From: DATFMH01 sp035267045
Lineage (GTDB): Bacteria > Bacteroidota > Rhodothermia > Balneolales > DATFMH01
Direction of reading: 5' to 3'
Assembly (NCBI GenBank): GCA_035267045.1
Contig: DATFMH010000066.1
Coordinates: 1-62,022 of the forward strand
Length of the DNA: 62,022 bases
Each line of letters begins with the position of its first letter. Position 1 is the stretch's first letter. The notes beneath the pieces are model-generated. The model saw only the letters and a list, made by a program, of their open reading frames with translations, did not search any database and was not told the origin of the DNA. The translations under genes and the position numbers were made by a program. Below are positions 39,001 to 47,558 of the stretch, one piece after another.

Positions 39001-39136
39001 CACCGCCCATAACTTGATGAGATATTGAATCAGTAACAACACCCTTTATCTGCCCTTTTCCCTGAGCGTATAAAGATGAATATCCAAATAGGAGTATTAT
39101 AATTGTCAGAAAAGAAAGATTTTTATTTTTCCACAT
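36077..39136 (-). CDS. TonB-dependent outer-membrane receptor
   Basis: This 1019-residue receptor has a signal peptide (to about residue 25, LYAQ), a carboxypeptidase-regulatory-like domain (about 28-110, with GVVTDSISHQVMGGVNVGLLG and LNGKYTINPVPVGTYTL), a plug (about 130-240, with AAASIGRLPGVSTQKSSGEANKVVIRGM) and a 22-strand barrel ending in an aromatic residue (FRY). It should import oligosaccharides by proton-motive energy via TonB. The plug has the 'NKVVIRGMAPQYNAINVDG' form of the large oligosaccharide receptors of gammaproteobacteria and FCB bacteria, not the SusC form. No SusD-like lipoprotein is present on either side. Xylan fragments are the likely cargo from context. No clear ribosome-binding site; a LacI-type operator lies 176 bases upstream. 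Confidence 0.92.
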   Translation of the reverse strand: MWKNKNLSFLTIIILLFGYSSLYAQGKGQIKGVVTDSISHQVMGGVNVGLLGTSLGAATDLNGKYTINPVPVGTYTLIASYVGYKSYKTKVTVKRGQVLKLNIKLQQETIQGQEVVVSVQAEGQRQAINQQLQSDKIVNVVSQAKIQSLPDFNAAASIGRLPGVSTQKSSGEANKVVIRGMAPQYNAINVDGIRLSSTSSDRSVDLTMVSPYMIKTISVYKSLTPDMNGNVIGGTVNMELREAPKKPHLSMMWQEGYTQKDNSYGNYRGVLSGSKRFFHNKLGVYALVNAESYDRNADNLNAGYEIANTNINSETGYPPVRVTGVTLNRHIENKKRYGANLILDYKLPKGSIKAVNMFARIRSDYTNYDQFLNYKNTEMTWNLNHGIHVIDQQVNDLKFNYDLGFMTVDLSASYTSATNNLNNSPQFNFHQTGGTPIGNAVPPDTPPDSIYSNGNVTYLGNKPQGQLNDVLESVSLNTTDYKDAKFDYHANFKIPFNLGTSLGGFLKFGGQYNRRTITNDQANPNAALNGGVNSGGGSPSIQYLMMQGISNNFGLQPNNNGLFPMSEFVSTNQSLYDNFLGNKYAEFYYAAQAPMLYNIVNYIRSDSAFYARHASATQPGGWFDSQYEELANDYTYHNDYSAAYIMSKIKFHNGMIVGGVRYEKVKFDYNAWIAENARNPQSQYKDMLDTTATEGNSYMLPMVQMKYSPFHWMDIRYSYTQSLARVNFNQLSPKFTLGYTLDNVNAGNPKLKPARAYNQDFALTFHANKLGLLTIDAYYKKVKGFAYNASYRLNYATQEAGFDSLSHYQVTTHYVDKNTHKPGTTLISPDPSKRITASRPINNPYEATVKGIELDFQTNLWYLPHPLDGTVLGINYSHIKSETRYPYFPPERTIPGTRPPKLVFVDTSRTGRLIDQPNDILNAYIGYDYKGFSGRLSFSFQGNSVRSIASVPVADGFVKNYFEIDCSARQKLPFMGGELFLDISNLNNEKNVAAQPSINGVTSIQNYGMTANLGVRFRY

Positions 39137-39311
39137 ATTTTATATGTAATAAATTTCAGTAGAACCTTTATTAATTGTCGACTAAGATCCATAAAAGCGA
39201 TTCCACTAATGGATCTATAATTATCTAAATTCAGGTTGAACTCACGGCTAGAAGTAAGTACTTAAATACAACCTTATATATGTATATATGGTGCTAATTA
39301 ATATCCAAAAA

Positions 39312-39325
39312 TGCAACCGATTGCA
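39312..39325. promoter_or_regulatory. LacI-type operator upstream of the TonB receptor
   Basis: TGCAACCGATTGCA is a palindrome except at one symmetric pair beside the central CG, the classical LacI/CcpA/PurR form. It lies 176 bases before the receptor's ATG. Two LacI regulators are encoded in this window; which one binds cannot be read from the sequence. Confidence 0.6.
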
Positions 39326-39411
39326 GTAAAATATTTACTCTTATCAACGAATAAAAACTACTGTTAAGAACAATCGTTTGATTTTATGTTTTTTTGCACA
39401 TATATATCCCC

Positions 39412-39447
39412 AACAAATACTTGTAAACCATTTAATAAGTATTTGTT
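39412..39447. repeat. Inverted repeat after the GH67 gene
   Basis: AACAAATACTT and AAGTATTTGTT are perfect 11-base complements with a 14-base loop, 100 bases after the GH67 stop codon. T-rich tails are poor on the minus strand. It could end the GH67 transcript or stabilise its 3' end. Confidence 0.5.
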
Positions 39448-39546
39448 ATTTATCTATTTATATTAATATCTTAATCGATCGACTATTTTAAATCATCTGT
39501 CTCCTTAATTAAATTTTTAGTAACATTTTTATCATGTGAGATTGTA

Positions 39547-41727
39547 TTAATATCTCGGATAACTAACCTTCAAATTTTTATAGTACTTTAAACTCTTTTT
39601 CGGCTTCGAATATTGATCCGGAATGGGTTGATTTGAGAACGTTTGGAAATACAATAAACAGGCATTCCTCCACCAAACGGCTTCCTTATATTGAAGCTTC
39701 AATAATGCCTTGACATGATTGTATCTTTGCTGGTCAATCGAGCCCTTTACTTTATCCCATGTTTTTTGCATCCATCGAACCGAATCAGCTCCCTGATAAT
39801 ACTTGTCGCATAACTCTCCCCACAAAGTCCGGCCCGATTTCATCTTATAATTCCAGCTGACATGATGGAACCACAGCAGATATTTTACCGGGCACGTTTT
39901 AATGTTTCCGAATTTTTGGGCTATAGGTGGGAAATATTGTTCAATTGCATTACTTCCAGATGCTGTCCTGTCAAATCCTATCCCTTCAGAATCCGCTCTG
40001 TGATAATAGGTGTTCCTCCATTCGAGAGGCCCCCTGTTGTACCAGGGTGCCGGACCGAAATGATGTGGTTGTTCAAAAAGATCATTCAAACCAAGCGGAT
40101 CTCGACATAATACGGCTATTTGTCTTGATGCAAGCATCATTTTCTTAACTTTACTAATAAAGCCGGGATTGTTTGTGAAGGTCATCCGCAACCATTCATC
40201 AGCTATCTGTGTTGAACTGATATTATGGTTCCATGCCAAACGACCAAATGCATACCAATTAGCCTGAGCAAAAGGATGTCCCGTCCAGTTTTCATCCATA
40301 CCGGTATTGGCCACACCGGCAATACCCGTTTTATCATAATGGAACACACTACCATCAATCACTTTAGCCACCGTTGAACCTTTTCCCCTGGCATAGGTAT
40401 CCGAATCCAGCGCTTCTTTGTATAACGGTGCCAGATAAACCAGCCAATGGCTATGTCCCATATATTCCTGTGTGATCTGAAACTCCATCATCGTTTGCGT
40501 TTTGGGAAGAGCTCCAAACAGCGGATTAAATGGTTCACGAGGCTGGAAGTCAATGGGTCCGTTTTTTACCTGTAGTAAAACATTATTATCAAACTTTCCA
40601 TCCAACGGTACAAATGATTCATAAGATTGACGCTGCCGGTCTTCTTTACTGTTTCTATCATAGACAAAAGCTCTCCACATCACGATACCATCATGCGGTG
40701 CTAAAGCTTTAGCCAACATATTGGCTCCATCAGCATATGTACGACCGTAAGTGAGTGGTCCCGGCTGACCTTCTGAATTGGCTTTTATAAGAAAACCGCC
40801 GAAGTCAGGTATATAATGATATATCTGATCCGCTTTATTATTCCACCAATTCTGAACTGTGTCGTTTAACGGATCATAGGTATTGAGTCCACCAATAGAC
40901 TTTGGAGCATTGAACGGTACTGAGACATAAACTTTTATTCCGTATGGCCGGAAGATATCGGCAAGGGCGGCAACTTTTTTAATGTACTTTTTAGTTAAAA
41001 TCAATGGATTTGCATTCACATTATTCAGAACCTCTCCATTGATTCCGATTGAAGCATCAGCACGAGCATATTCAGTATAACGGGGCGCTTTATATTCCGG
41101 CAAATTAGCCCAGTTCCAAAGTGAGAGACCGGCATAACCTCTTTCAACTGTTTCATTTAAATTATCCCAATGATCTAAAATCCGGTATTCAATTTTGGGT
41201 GAACTACTAATATTTAATTGATTAATCTGTTGATGTGTCTGTAATAATCGCAAGAAGGCAAATGAACCATATAATACACCTATATCCTTATTAGCGGTAA
41301 TCACTGTACATTCTTGATGATGAATTTCAACAGTTTTTATTAGGTATCCTTCATCACCAATTTGTTTCAACTGTTCTTTTAAGTTTAGTGATGATACAAT
41401 GTTCGAACTGGCAGGTGTCCCGACAATAAGCATATTACCTGACATCATTTTAGACGATAGAGTCATATGTTTATTTAACAAGCCATCTAACCCCCTTTGC
41501 AACTCGGCAGCTGTTGCTTTCATCGTTGGTGAATCCGTTTGGATAACTACACCATTGATTCCTGATCTGTATTCACGCAACAAATTGGAATTCGATACCG
41601 GTACATATCGCAACCATAACCTGTGTCCGTTCTCAGCCCTGGAATTACTGTAATTGACCAGATTAAGAGAAATAACCAGTATCAAATAATAAATAACGTG
41701 ATATATGTAAGTATTTTTCGCTTTCAT
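39547..41727 (-). CDS. aguA: GH67 alpha-glucuronidase
   Basis: This 726-residue glycoside hydrolase family 67 enzyme removes the terminal 4-O-methyl-glucuronic acid from xylo-oligosaccharides. Features include an N-terminal signal peptide (YHVIYYLILVISLNLVNYSNSRA), the N-terminal alpha/beta domain (about 40-170), the barrel with LSLWNWANLPEY, GFLIKANSEGQPGP, the catalytic Asp and Glu in VKNGPIDFQPREP, and the C-terminal helical domain with LWFHHVSWNYKMKSG. A signal peptide makes it periplasmic; many characterised GH67 enzymes are cytoplasmic. It fits a pathway where GH30 gives aldouronic acids that are imported through the outer membrane. It follows structured element A and precedes the receptor gene. 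Confidence 0.93.
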   Translation of the reverse strand: MKAKNTYIYHVIYYLILVISLNLVNYSNSRAENGHRLWLRYVPVSNSNLLREYRSGINGVVIQTDSPTMKATAAELQRGLDGLLNKHMTLSSKMMSGNMLIVGTPASSNIVSSLNLKEQLKQIGDEGYLIKTVEIHHQECTVITANKDIGVLYGSFAFLRLLQTHQQINQLNISSSPKIEYRILDHWDNLNETVERGYAGLSLWNWANLPEYKAPRYTEYARADASIGINGEVLNNVNANPLILTKKYIKKVAALADIFRPYGIKVYVSVPFNAPKSIGGLNTYDPLNDTVQNWWNNKADQIYHYIPDFGGFLIKANSEGQPGPLTYGRTYADGANMLAKALAPHDGIVMWRAFVYDRNSKEDRQRQSYESFVPLDGKFDNNVLLQVKNGPIDFQPREPFNPLFGALPKTQTMMEFQITQEYMGHSHWLVYLAPLYKEALDSDTYARGKGSTVAKVIDGSVFHYDKTGIAGVANTGMDENWTGHPFAQANWYAFGRLAWNHNISSTQIADEWLRMTFTNNPGFISKVKKMMLASRQIAVLCRDPLGLNDLFEQPHHFGPAPWYNRGPLEWRNTYYHRADSEGIGFDRTASGSNAIEQYFPPIAQKFGNIKTCPVKYLLWFHHVSWNYKMKSGRTLWGELCDKYYQGADSVRWMQKTWDKVKGSIDQQRYNHVKALLKLQYKEAVWWRNACLLYFQTFSNQPIPDQYSKPKKSLKYYKNLKVSYPRY

Positions 41728-41775
41728 ATATATTTTAGGTCAATATCCATTACATTACGATCGATATTTAAAAAC

Positions 41776-41854
41776 TTAAGGCAGCAGCTTAGAATATGTC
41801 ACAAGTGGGATGTGGAGCCATATTATATTCATATTCCTCATTCTGCTGCCTTAA
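41776..41854 (-). ncRNA. Structured intergenic element A of the xylan cluster
   Basis: A perfect 12-bp outer stem (TTAAGGCAGCAG with CTGCTGCCTTAA, 41776-41787 with 41843-41854) encloses an inner 7-bp stem (GAATATG/CATATTC) and a loop that holds TGGGATGTGGAGCCAT on the plus strand (41806-41821). In the direction of transcription (minus) the outer stem is followed by AGTTTTTAAA. The same 16 bases occur at the same relative place in element B. It could be a protein- or ligand-recognised leader, or a processing or stability hairpin between GH3 and GH67. No known RNA class comes to mind. Confidence 0.55.
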
Positions 41855-41881
41855 TTTCTTTTTATTCAAATTTTATTGTTT

Positions 41882-44602
41882 TTATATAATTTTTGTTATC
41901 TGCTCAATCACTTTTGTTGTTCGAGCATCCAAATCACCATTAAAACCCGGCTGTTTCCCACCTACACTGATTTTCACACGTCCTTTGGATTTTTCAAATT
42001 CCCCTTGTGAATTAACCACGGTTAAATCTTCATGTCGTAACTGAAAACGAACTGTTTGAGTTTCACCAGGTTGCAATGTCGTTCTCCTGAAACCTTTTAA
42101 TGTTCGGATTGGATGTATACCTGCATAATCCATATGATTGAGATATAATTGTGTTACTTCATCACCTTCAAGCATACCTGTATTAGTAACATCAACTTTG
42201 ATGATCATATTCGATTTAGCATCCGTCGTATCCGGAATCTTCAAATTGCTGTAAGCAAAATTTGTATAACTCAATCCATAACCAAACGGATATAATGGTT
42301 CACCTTCAAAATAACGATACGTGCGATTTCGTATATTATAATTCGTAAATGATGGCAGATCATCGACCGATTTATAAAATGTCACTGGTAATCGGCCACC
42401 CGGATTGTAATCACCAAATAAAATATCGGCTATTGCCGTACCAGCGGCCTGACCGCCATACCATGCTTCAAGTATGGATGGGATATTAACTTTTGCCCAT
42501 GGAATGGCAACCGAACTTCCTGTCAATAACACCAAAACCGTTGGTTTACTTAATGCTGTTACTTTTTTCATCAGATCAACCTGCGGTGACGGCAGATCAA
42601 GCCTGGTCCGGTCACCACCATTAAATCCATTGATGTGCACCGGCATTTCTTCCCCTTCCAGGTGGGAGTCCAACCCCATACACAGGATCACAACATCTGA
42701 TTTTTTTGCAACATCGACGGCTTCCTGTATCAGGTTGCGACCGGGAATGTACCATGTAAGATGAGCCTGGGGATCCGGTCCCGAACCGGCATATTCTATT
42801 TTGATATCATAGGTATGCCCTTCTACCAGATCAACAGAAAAACGACTCTGATATTTATGTCCGTCTAATTTTAACTCACCATCTAAATATAACCTGGCAT
42901 TACGGTTTCTTTCTCTGCTTTCGCTGATTCCTATTTGATATTTCCCTGATTTTGACGGTTTGATCTTACCGGTCCATCGAACGGAAAAATCAGATGCCAA
43001 TTTACCATTCACCGGTGTATTATCGAGCCATGTAAAATCAATGTTGTGATCCACCCGGGTCTTTGCAGGCTTGCCATTAAATGTTTTATTGTCATAATAT
43101 TCGGCATATAACCCATGACCTCTACCTCTGGATGGTATTAAATATTCAGCTGGAACTGGCAATAATTGTTTGAGACCGTCTGCCATTTCAGATCCCTGAG
43201 CATAATGAACTTCTGTTTTGGAAGATACTTTTTCTTTAATGCCCTTCAGAGGTGTAACAATGGAAGATGGTGTACCATGATAATTACCTAAAAGAGTATC
43301 CGCTTTATCTGCATTGGGACCAATCACAGCAATCGATTTAACATCTTTACGGAGTGGTAACAGGTTATTTTTATCTTCACCTGCCGGTTCATTTTTTAGT
43401 AACACCATGGATTCACGTGCCATATCCAGGGCGAGTTTCTTGTTTTTATCACTATCAACAACTGAATACGGGATATTTGTATATGGTACATTTTCCGGTT
43501 TATCGAACATCCCTAATCGAAAACGAGCCGTAAATAATCGATAAAGTGATTTATCAATCTCTTTCTCACTAACAAGACCTTGTAATTGAGCTTCGTCTAT
43601 ATGCCTGTATGTGTTGCCGCAGTTCAAATCGGTTCCGCTATTTATTCCCATAGCCGCTGACTGATAATCCGTATCTACCACGTCATGGGCACCTTTTCTA
43701 TAAAAATCACTTATGGCACCACAATCGGATACCACGTATCCCCCGAATTTCCAGTCATTCCTAAGAATGTTAGTAAGAATTTCATTATTGCCACAACAAG
43801 GCATACCATCCAGGCTGTTATAAGCACACATCACTGAACCAACATTGGCTTCCTCTATTGTTGTTTTAAAAGCTGCCAGATAAGTCTCATGCAGATCAAA
43901 TTTATCTACATTTACATTAATCTTGTGACGTTCAGGTTCCGGGCCATTATAAACGGCAAAGTGTTTGGAAGTGGCAATTAATTTGAAATACTTAGGATCA
44001 TTTCCCTGCAAGCCCTTAATATACCATTTAGCCATTTGGCCGGTTAAAAAGGGATCTTCACCATAGGTTTCCTGACCTCTTCCCCATCGAGGATCTCGGA
44101 CAAGATTGATATTGGGTGCAAAGAATGTTAACCCCATATAACGATTTCGCAAACCAAGACTTGCAAATTTATGATGTTTGGCCCGTGCTTCATCCGAAAT
44201 GGCATCAGCAACAGTGTGCATGAGACCCGTATTCCATGAAGCAGCCAAACCAATAGCTTGGGGAAACGATGTGGCCAATCCCGCACGTGCAACGCCGTGT
44301 AAACACTCGCTCCACCAGTCATATTTTGGTACTCCAAGCCGTTGGATAGCCGGGGAATTAGTAAGTAGCTGAGAAACTTTCTCTTTTAAGGTCATTTTAC
44401 CGATCAAAGATTTTACTCTTTGATCTATTTCCAACGATGCTTCTTCAGATGCAATACGGTTTCCAAGTCGCATTAAATTATTTCTTCCGATCGCAAGAAA
44501 ACCGGCTGTAGCCATACTCTTTTTCAAAAAATCCTTCCGGGAAATTCCCTTTTCAGAATTTTCTGAATATTTATCGCTTCCTTTATTATAACTTTTTGTC
44601 AT
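41882..44602 (-). CDS. GH3 beta-xylosidase/glucosidase with PA14 insert and Tat-like signal
   Basis: This 906-residue glycoside hydrolase family 3 enzyme opens with a twin-arginine-like signal (SRKDFLKKSMATAGFLAIG, residues about 21-40) in which the second Arg is Lys. The barrel carries the nucleophile Asp293 in YVVSDCGAISDFY; the SDCGA form is typical of beta-xylosidases. After the alpha/beta sandwich begins a PA14 domain (about 496-625, with GLYAEYYDNKTFNG and FSVRWTGKIKPSKSG), inserted before the rest of that domain and the fibronectin-type-III-like end (LEGDEVTQLYLNH). It likely releases xylose from xylo-oligosaccharides in the periplasm. It is second of two adjacent GH3 genes; element A follows. 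Confidence 0.9.
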   Translation of the reverse strand: MTKSYNKGSDKYSENSEKGISRKDFLKKSMATAGFLAIGRNNLMRLGNRIASEEASLEIDQRVKSLIGKMTLKEKVSQLLTNSPAIQRLGVPKYDWWSECLHGVARAGLATSFPQAIGLAASWNTGLMHTVADAISDEARAKHHKFASLGLRNRYMGLTFFAPNINLVRDPRWGRGQETYGEDPFLTGQMAKWYIKGLQGNDPKYFKLIATSKHFAVYNGPEPERHKINVNVDKFDLHETYLAAFKTTIEEANVGSVMCAYNSLDGMPCCGNNEILTNILRNDWKFGGYVVSDCGAISDFYRKGAHDVVDTDYQSAAMGINSGTDLNCGNTYRHIDEAQLQGLVSEKEIDKSLYRLFTARFRLGMFDKPENVPYTNIPYSVVDSDKNKKLALDMARESMVLLKNEPAGEDKNNLLPLRKDVKSIAVIGPNADKADTLLGNYHGTPSSIVTPLKGIKEKVSSKTEVHYAQGSEMADGLKQLLPVPAEYLIPSRGRGHGLYAEYYDNKTFNGKPAKTRVDHNIDFTWLDNTPVNGKLASDFSVRWTGKIKPSKSGKYQIGISESRERNRNARLYLDGELKLDGHKYQSRFSVDLVEGHTYDIKIEYAGSGPDPQAHLTWYIPGRNLIQEAVDVAKKSDVVILCMGLDSHLEGEEMPVHINGFNGGDRTRLDLPSPQVDLMKKVTALSKPTVLVLLTGSSVAIPWAKVNIPSILEAWYGGQAAGTAIADILFGDYNPGGRLPVTFYKSVDDLPSFTNYNIRNRTYRYFEGEPLYPFGYGLSYTNFAYSNLKIPDTTDAKSNMIIKVDVTNTGMLEGDEVTQLYLNHMDYAGIHPIRTLKGFRRTTLQPGETQTVRFQLRHEDLTVVNSQGEFEKSKGRVKISVGGKQPGFNGDLDARTTKVIEQITKII

Positions 44603-44682
44603 AACAGCTACTTATTCTTATTAATATTGATCAAGAATCTTTTTCTCATCAAATATTAAATTTGACTTCCGTACCAGGTATC

Positions 44683-47478
44683 CTATTTCACAACAATGAC
44701 ATTTGATCCTGAAACACCGTTTACTGTTTCGGTTATAGTGGCCACTCCGTGACCAACTGTCTTCACAATGCCTTTTTTATTAACTATAGCCACTGAAGTG
44801 TTATCACTTCTAAATTTGACTTCTGCATTGGCTAAATTCACAAAAGAACCGTTATTATAAACAGCTTCAACGATATGATCGGCCTTTGCATGAGGTTGTT
44901 CCCGGTTCTCATTGATATCACTTTTGATCCACTTGTTTGTGCCATTTAAATCTATTGTTTCACCGACTTTATATACGAGTTTCTGTGGTTGAACCGTCAC
45001 ATATTTGACTTTTGGAGTAATTTCTCCATGCACACTTGCGTTTTCTGAATCAGCTATAAAAGCCGAATTATATCCAAGTTCAAACCCATAATTTCCATTA
45101 TAGACGACCCACTTCAATTCTTGCTCATTCCAAAATTGAAGATTACTTGCCTTAACCGTTAGGGTAATATTCTGGGTCTGGCCCGGTTTGAGGACCTGTG
45201 TTTTTTTGAATCCTTCCAGTCTTTTCTTTGGTAACGCTTTCCCCTTAATTTTAGGAGAGGTTACATATAACTGGGCAACAGTCGCTCCTGCAATTTTGCC
45301 GGTGTTTTTCACATCGAAACTCACCGTCACATTGTCGTTAGGTGATATCTTTTTAGGCGTTATCTTTACATTGGAAAAGGAAAAAGTACTGTAACTCAGT
45401 CCATAACCAAACGGATAAGTTGGCTTCTTTGTAAAGTACATGTAAGTCCTGCCCAATCCGTTGGTTTTTCTTGGAATCAGTGAATAATCGGATTTACTGG
45501 GAAGCTGGGTATCATCTCTATACCAAGTAAAGTTAAGATGGCCACTTGGATTTTTGTCACCCAATAATACCCGGGCAAGTGCCGTACCCTGACTCTCGCC
45601 GTTATAACCACTAAATACGATAGCAGGGAATTTATGTTGAATGAGATTAGTTTTTACCGGACCATCAGACTGAATGACCAACACCATATTCTTATTACCT
45701 TGTTCCGAAACCTGATAAATCAGTGAACTATAATTTCCCGGCATGGCCAGACTTGCACGGTCATGACCTTCCCTGGAAACGGCTTCGTTCGTTCCAACAA
45801 AAACAACTACAAGATCCGCACTACGTATATCCGATTGGGTGTGGGCACTTAGCGAAACCGGGTTGCTTGCAATTGTGGAGGTACCGGTACTGTCAAAAAT
45901 GACGGACGCATCAGGATTTACTTTTTTAACAGCCGTCCTGATACCCTGAACAGCACTTATTTTCAAGGATGGATTACCGGAATAACCTCCCAGGGTCACT
46001 TTATTGGCCATATCACCGACAATAACAACTTTATGAAGTTTGGCGGCATCGACCGGCAACAGGCGCTTATTGGAACCGGAAACAACAGTATTTTTCAGAA
46101 GTACCAATGAGTTTTCGGCTACTTTCTCAGCTAATCGCTGATGAGACGGACTCTGAATTACAGATTTCGTAATTTTGGTATATGGAACTTTATTTGGCGG
46201 ATCAAACTCACCGGTTCTCATCCTGATTGTGAAGACCCTGGTAAGTGCCCGGTCGATTACTCCTTTGATCAGAATTCCGGCTTGAATAGCTTCTTCAATA
46301 TTTGAAAGAGTGTATTCGTTTCCCGTGCAATTAAGATCCGTACCTGCCCGAACTGCATAAGCCTGTCCTCCGGCAGCTCCGGATACTTTTACCCCGGACT
46401 TCTTATTCTTCCAAATGGTTTTCTTATGTTCCCGTTTCACTGCCCAGCCCGGGGGAGCCCATTTATGACCATACGGATACACATTATAGGTAGTACCCAC
46501 TGCGCCGCAATCCGATGTCGTATATCCGTTAAAACCGAAGGTTCTCTGTGCCAGTTCGTTTACCGTATAAGTACTCGCAACAGCCGGTGTTCCATTAATA
46601 GCATTATATGAAGTCATTATACCGGCAACATGAGCTTTCTCTATGAGATACCGGAATGTAGCGGTGTAATAATCCCGAATAGCTTCATCACCCGCATCGG
46701 ATGAAATACCAAAGCGGTTATTTTCAATATTATTCAGTGCAAAATGTTTAGCCGTGGCAGCAGCTTTCAAATAGTGCGTTTTGGGCATTCCATTCATTGT
46801 TTGCCCCTGAAACCCGTTCACAAATGCAGCTGCCATATGCGAGGCCAGGTATGGATCTTCTCCGAAAGCCTCATCCGTGCGACCCCATCGTGGATCACGA
46901 TCAATATTGATCGTCGGGGCCCAATAAGTCAGGTTGCCATAATCAGATTTCGACTCGCCCAGGTTGTTCTGTCCTTTTCCAAACAGAGACTTATCAAGAA
47001 ATCCACGGGCTTCATCCGATATGGCGTTAGTTTCTTTATAGATCAGTTTCGGATCCCAACTCATTGTGGAAGCAAAATTAGTCGGGAAGCTTGTTGCCAC
47101 CGGTGATCCGTAAGCATGTTCCTTCTTTTTCTTGCCATTATGGATATTTCCAAACAAGGCATTGATACCGTGTTGCCCTTCGCTCCAATATATATACTGA
47201 TGAACCCCCAACCGTGGAATAGCCGGTGCATTATTGGTATGTAACTGTTTAACTTCTTCCTCCAGGGTCATTTTTGAAACCAGATCAGCTGCTCTTTCCC
47301 TGAACGAGTAATGTGTATCCAGATAAATGGGCTTTGTCTTCTTCTGGTTTGTGATTTGCGTAACTCCCGGAGATTGCTTTGCTTTTTGAGCAAAGACAGT
47401 TGGAGTCAATACAACGATCAAAATATAGAAAACGGATATTTTCAGGTACGGCTTAAAACTATTAATCGAATTTTTCAT
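44683..47478 (-). CDS. GH3 beta-xylosidase with C-terminal Ig-like (Big2) domain
   Basis: This 931-residue family 3 enzyme has a signal peptide (to about residue 31, TVFAQ). The barrel shows IDRDPRWGRTDEAFGEDPYL and the nucleophile Asp323 in YTTSDCGAVGTT; SDCGA suits a beta-xylosidase. The alpha/beta sandwich, FnIII-like domain (KNTGKIAGATVAQLYV) and a bacterial Ig-like domain (about 840-931, ending in VGHGVATITETVNGVSGSNVIVVK) complete it. The Big2 end may help it bind to the cell wall or to a polysaccharide; there is no T9SS signal. It follows element B, 184 bases after xylA, and lies 80 bases before the next GH3 gene. Confidence 0.9.
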   Translation of the reverse strand: MKNSINSFKPYLKISVFYILIVVLTPTVFAQKAKQSPGVTQITNQKKTKPIYLDTHYSFRERAADLVSKMTLEEEVKQLHTNNAPAIPRLGVHQYIYWSEGQHGINALFGNIHNGKKKKEHAYGSPVATSFPTNFASTMSWDPKLIYKETNAISDEARGFLDKSLFGKGQNNLGESKSDYGNLTYWAPTINIDRDPRWGRTDEAFGEDPYLASHMAAAFVNGFQGQTMNGMPKTHYLKAAATAKHFALNNIENNRFGISSDAGDEAIRDYYTATFRYLIEKAHVAGIMTSYNAINGTPAVASTYTVNELAQRTFGFNGYTTSDCGAVGTTYNVYPYGHKWAPPGWAVKREHKKTIWKNKKSGVKVSGAAGGQAYAVRAGTDLNCTGNEYTLSNIEEAIQAGILIKGVIDRALTRVFTIRMRTGEFDPPNKVPYTKITKSVIQSPSHQRLAEKVAENSLVLLKNTVVSGSNKRLLPVDAAKLHKVVIVGDMANKVTLGGYSGNPSLKISAVQGIRTAVKKVNPDASVIFDSTGTSTIASNPVSLSAHTQSDIRSADLVVVFVGTNEAVSREGHDRASLAMPGNYSSLIYQVSEQGNKNMVLVIQSDGPVKTNLIQHKFPAIVFSGYNGESQGTALARVLLGDKNPSGHLNFTWYRDDTQLPSKSDYSLIPRKTNGLGRTYMYFTKKPTYPFGYGLSYSTFSFSNVKITPKKISPNDNVTVSFDVKNTGKIAGATVAQLYVTSPKIKGKALPKKRLEGFKKTQVLKPGQTQNITLTVKASNLQFWNEQELKWVVYNGNYGFELGYNSAFIADSENASVHGEITPKVKYVTVQPQKLVYKVGETIDLNGTNKWIKSDINENREQPHAKADHIVEAVYNNGSFVNLANAEVKFRSDNTSVAIVNKKGIVKTVGHGVATITETVNGVSGSNVIVVK

Positions 47479-47558
47479 AATAGTACATTTTTAAGATTAA
47501 TTATCTGATTCTTTATCAATATTTGACGTTGTATATAACTCTTAAATATTCATGCGTT

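Larger units (their letters stand above)
39137..39546. other. Control region upstream of the TonB receptor gene
   Basis: A 410-base gene-free stretch, the longest within the minus-strand xylan gene series. It holds an imperfect LacI-type operator (39312-39325) and an 11-bp inverted repeat (39412-39447). The receptor operon therefore probably has its own promoter. Confidence 0.6.

Noticed and set aside
31433..47478. A SusD-like lipoprotein gene in the receptor region
   Set aside because: Neither neighbour of the receptor has a lipobox or the helical TPR-like SusD pattern; both have T9SS ends.
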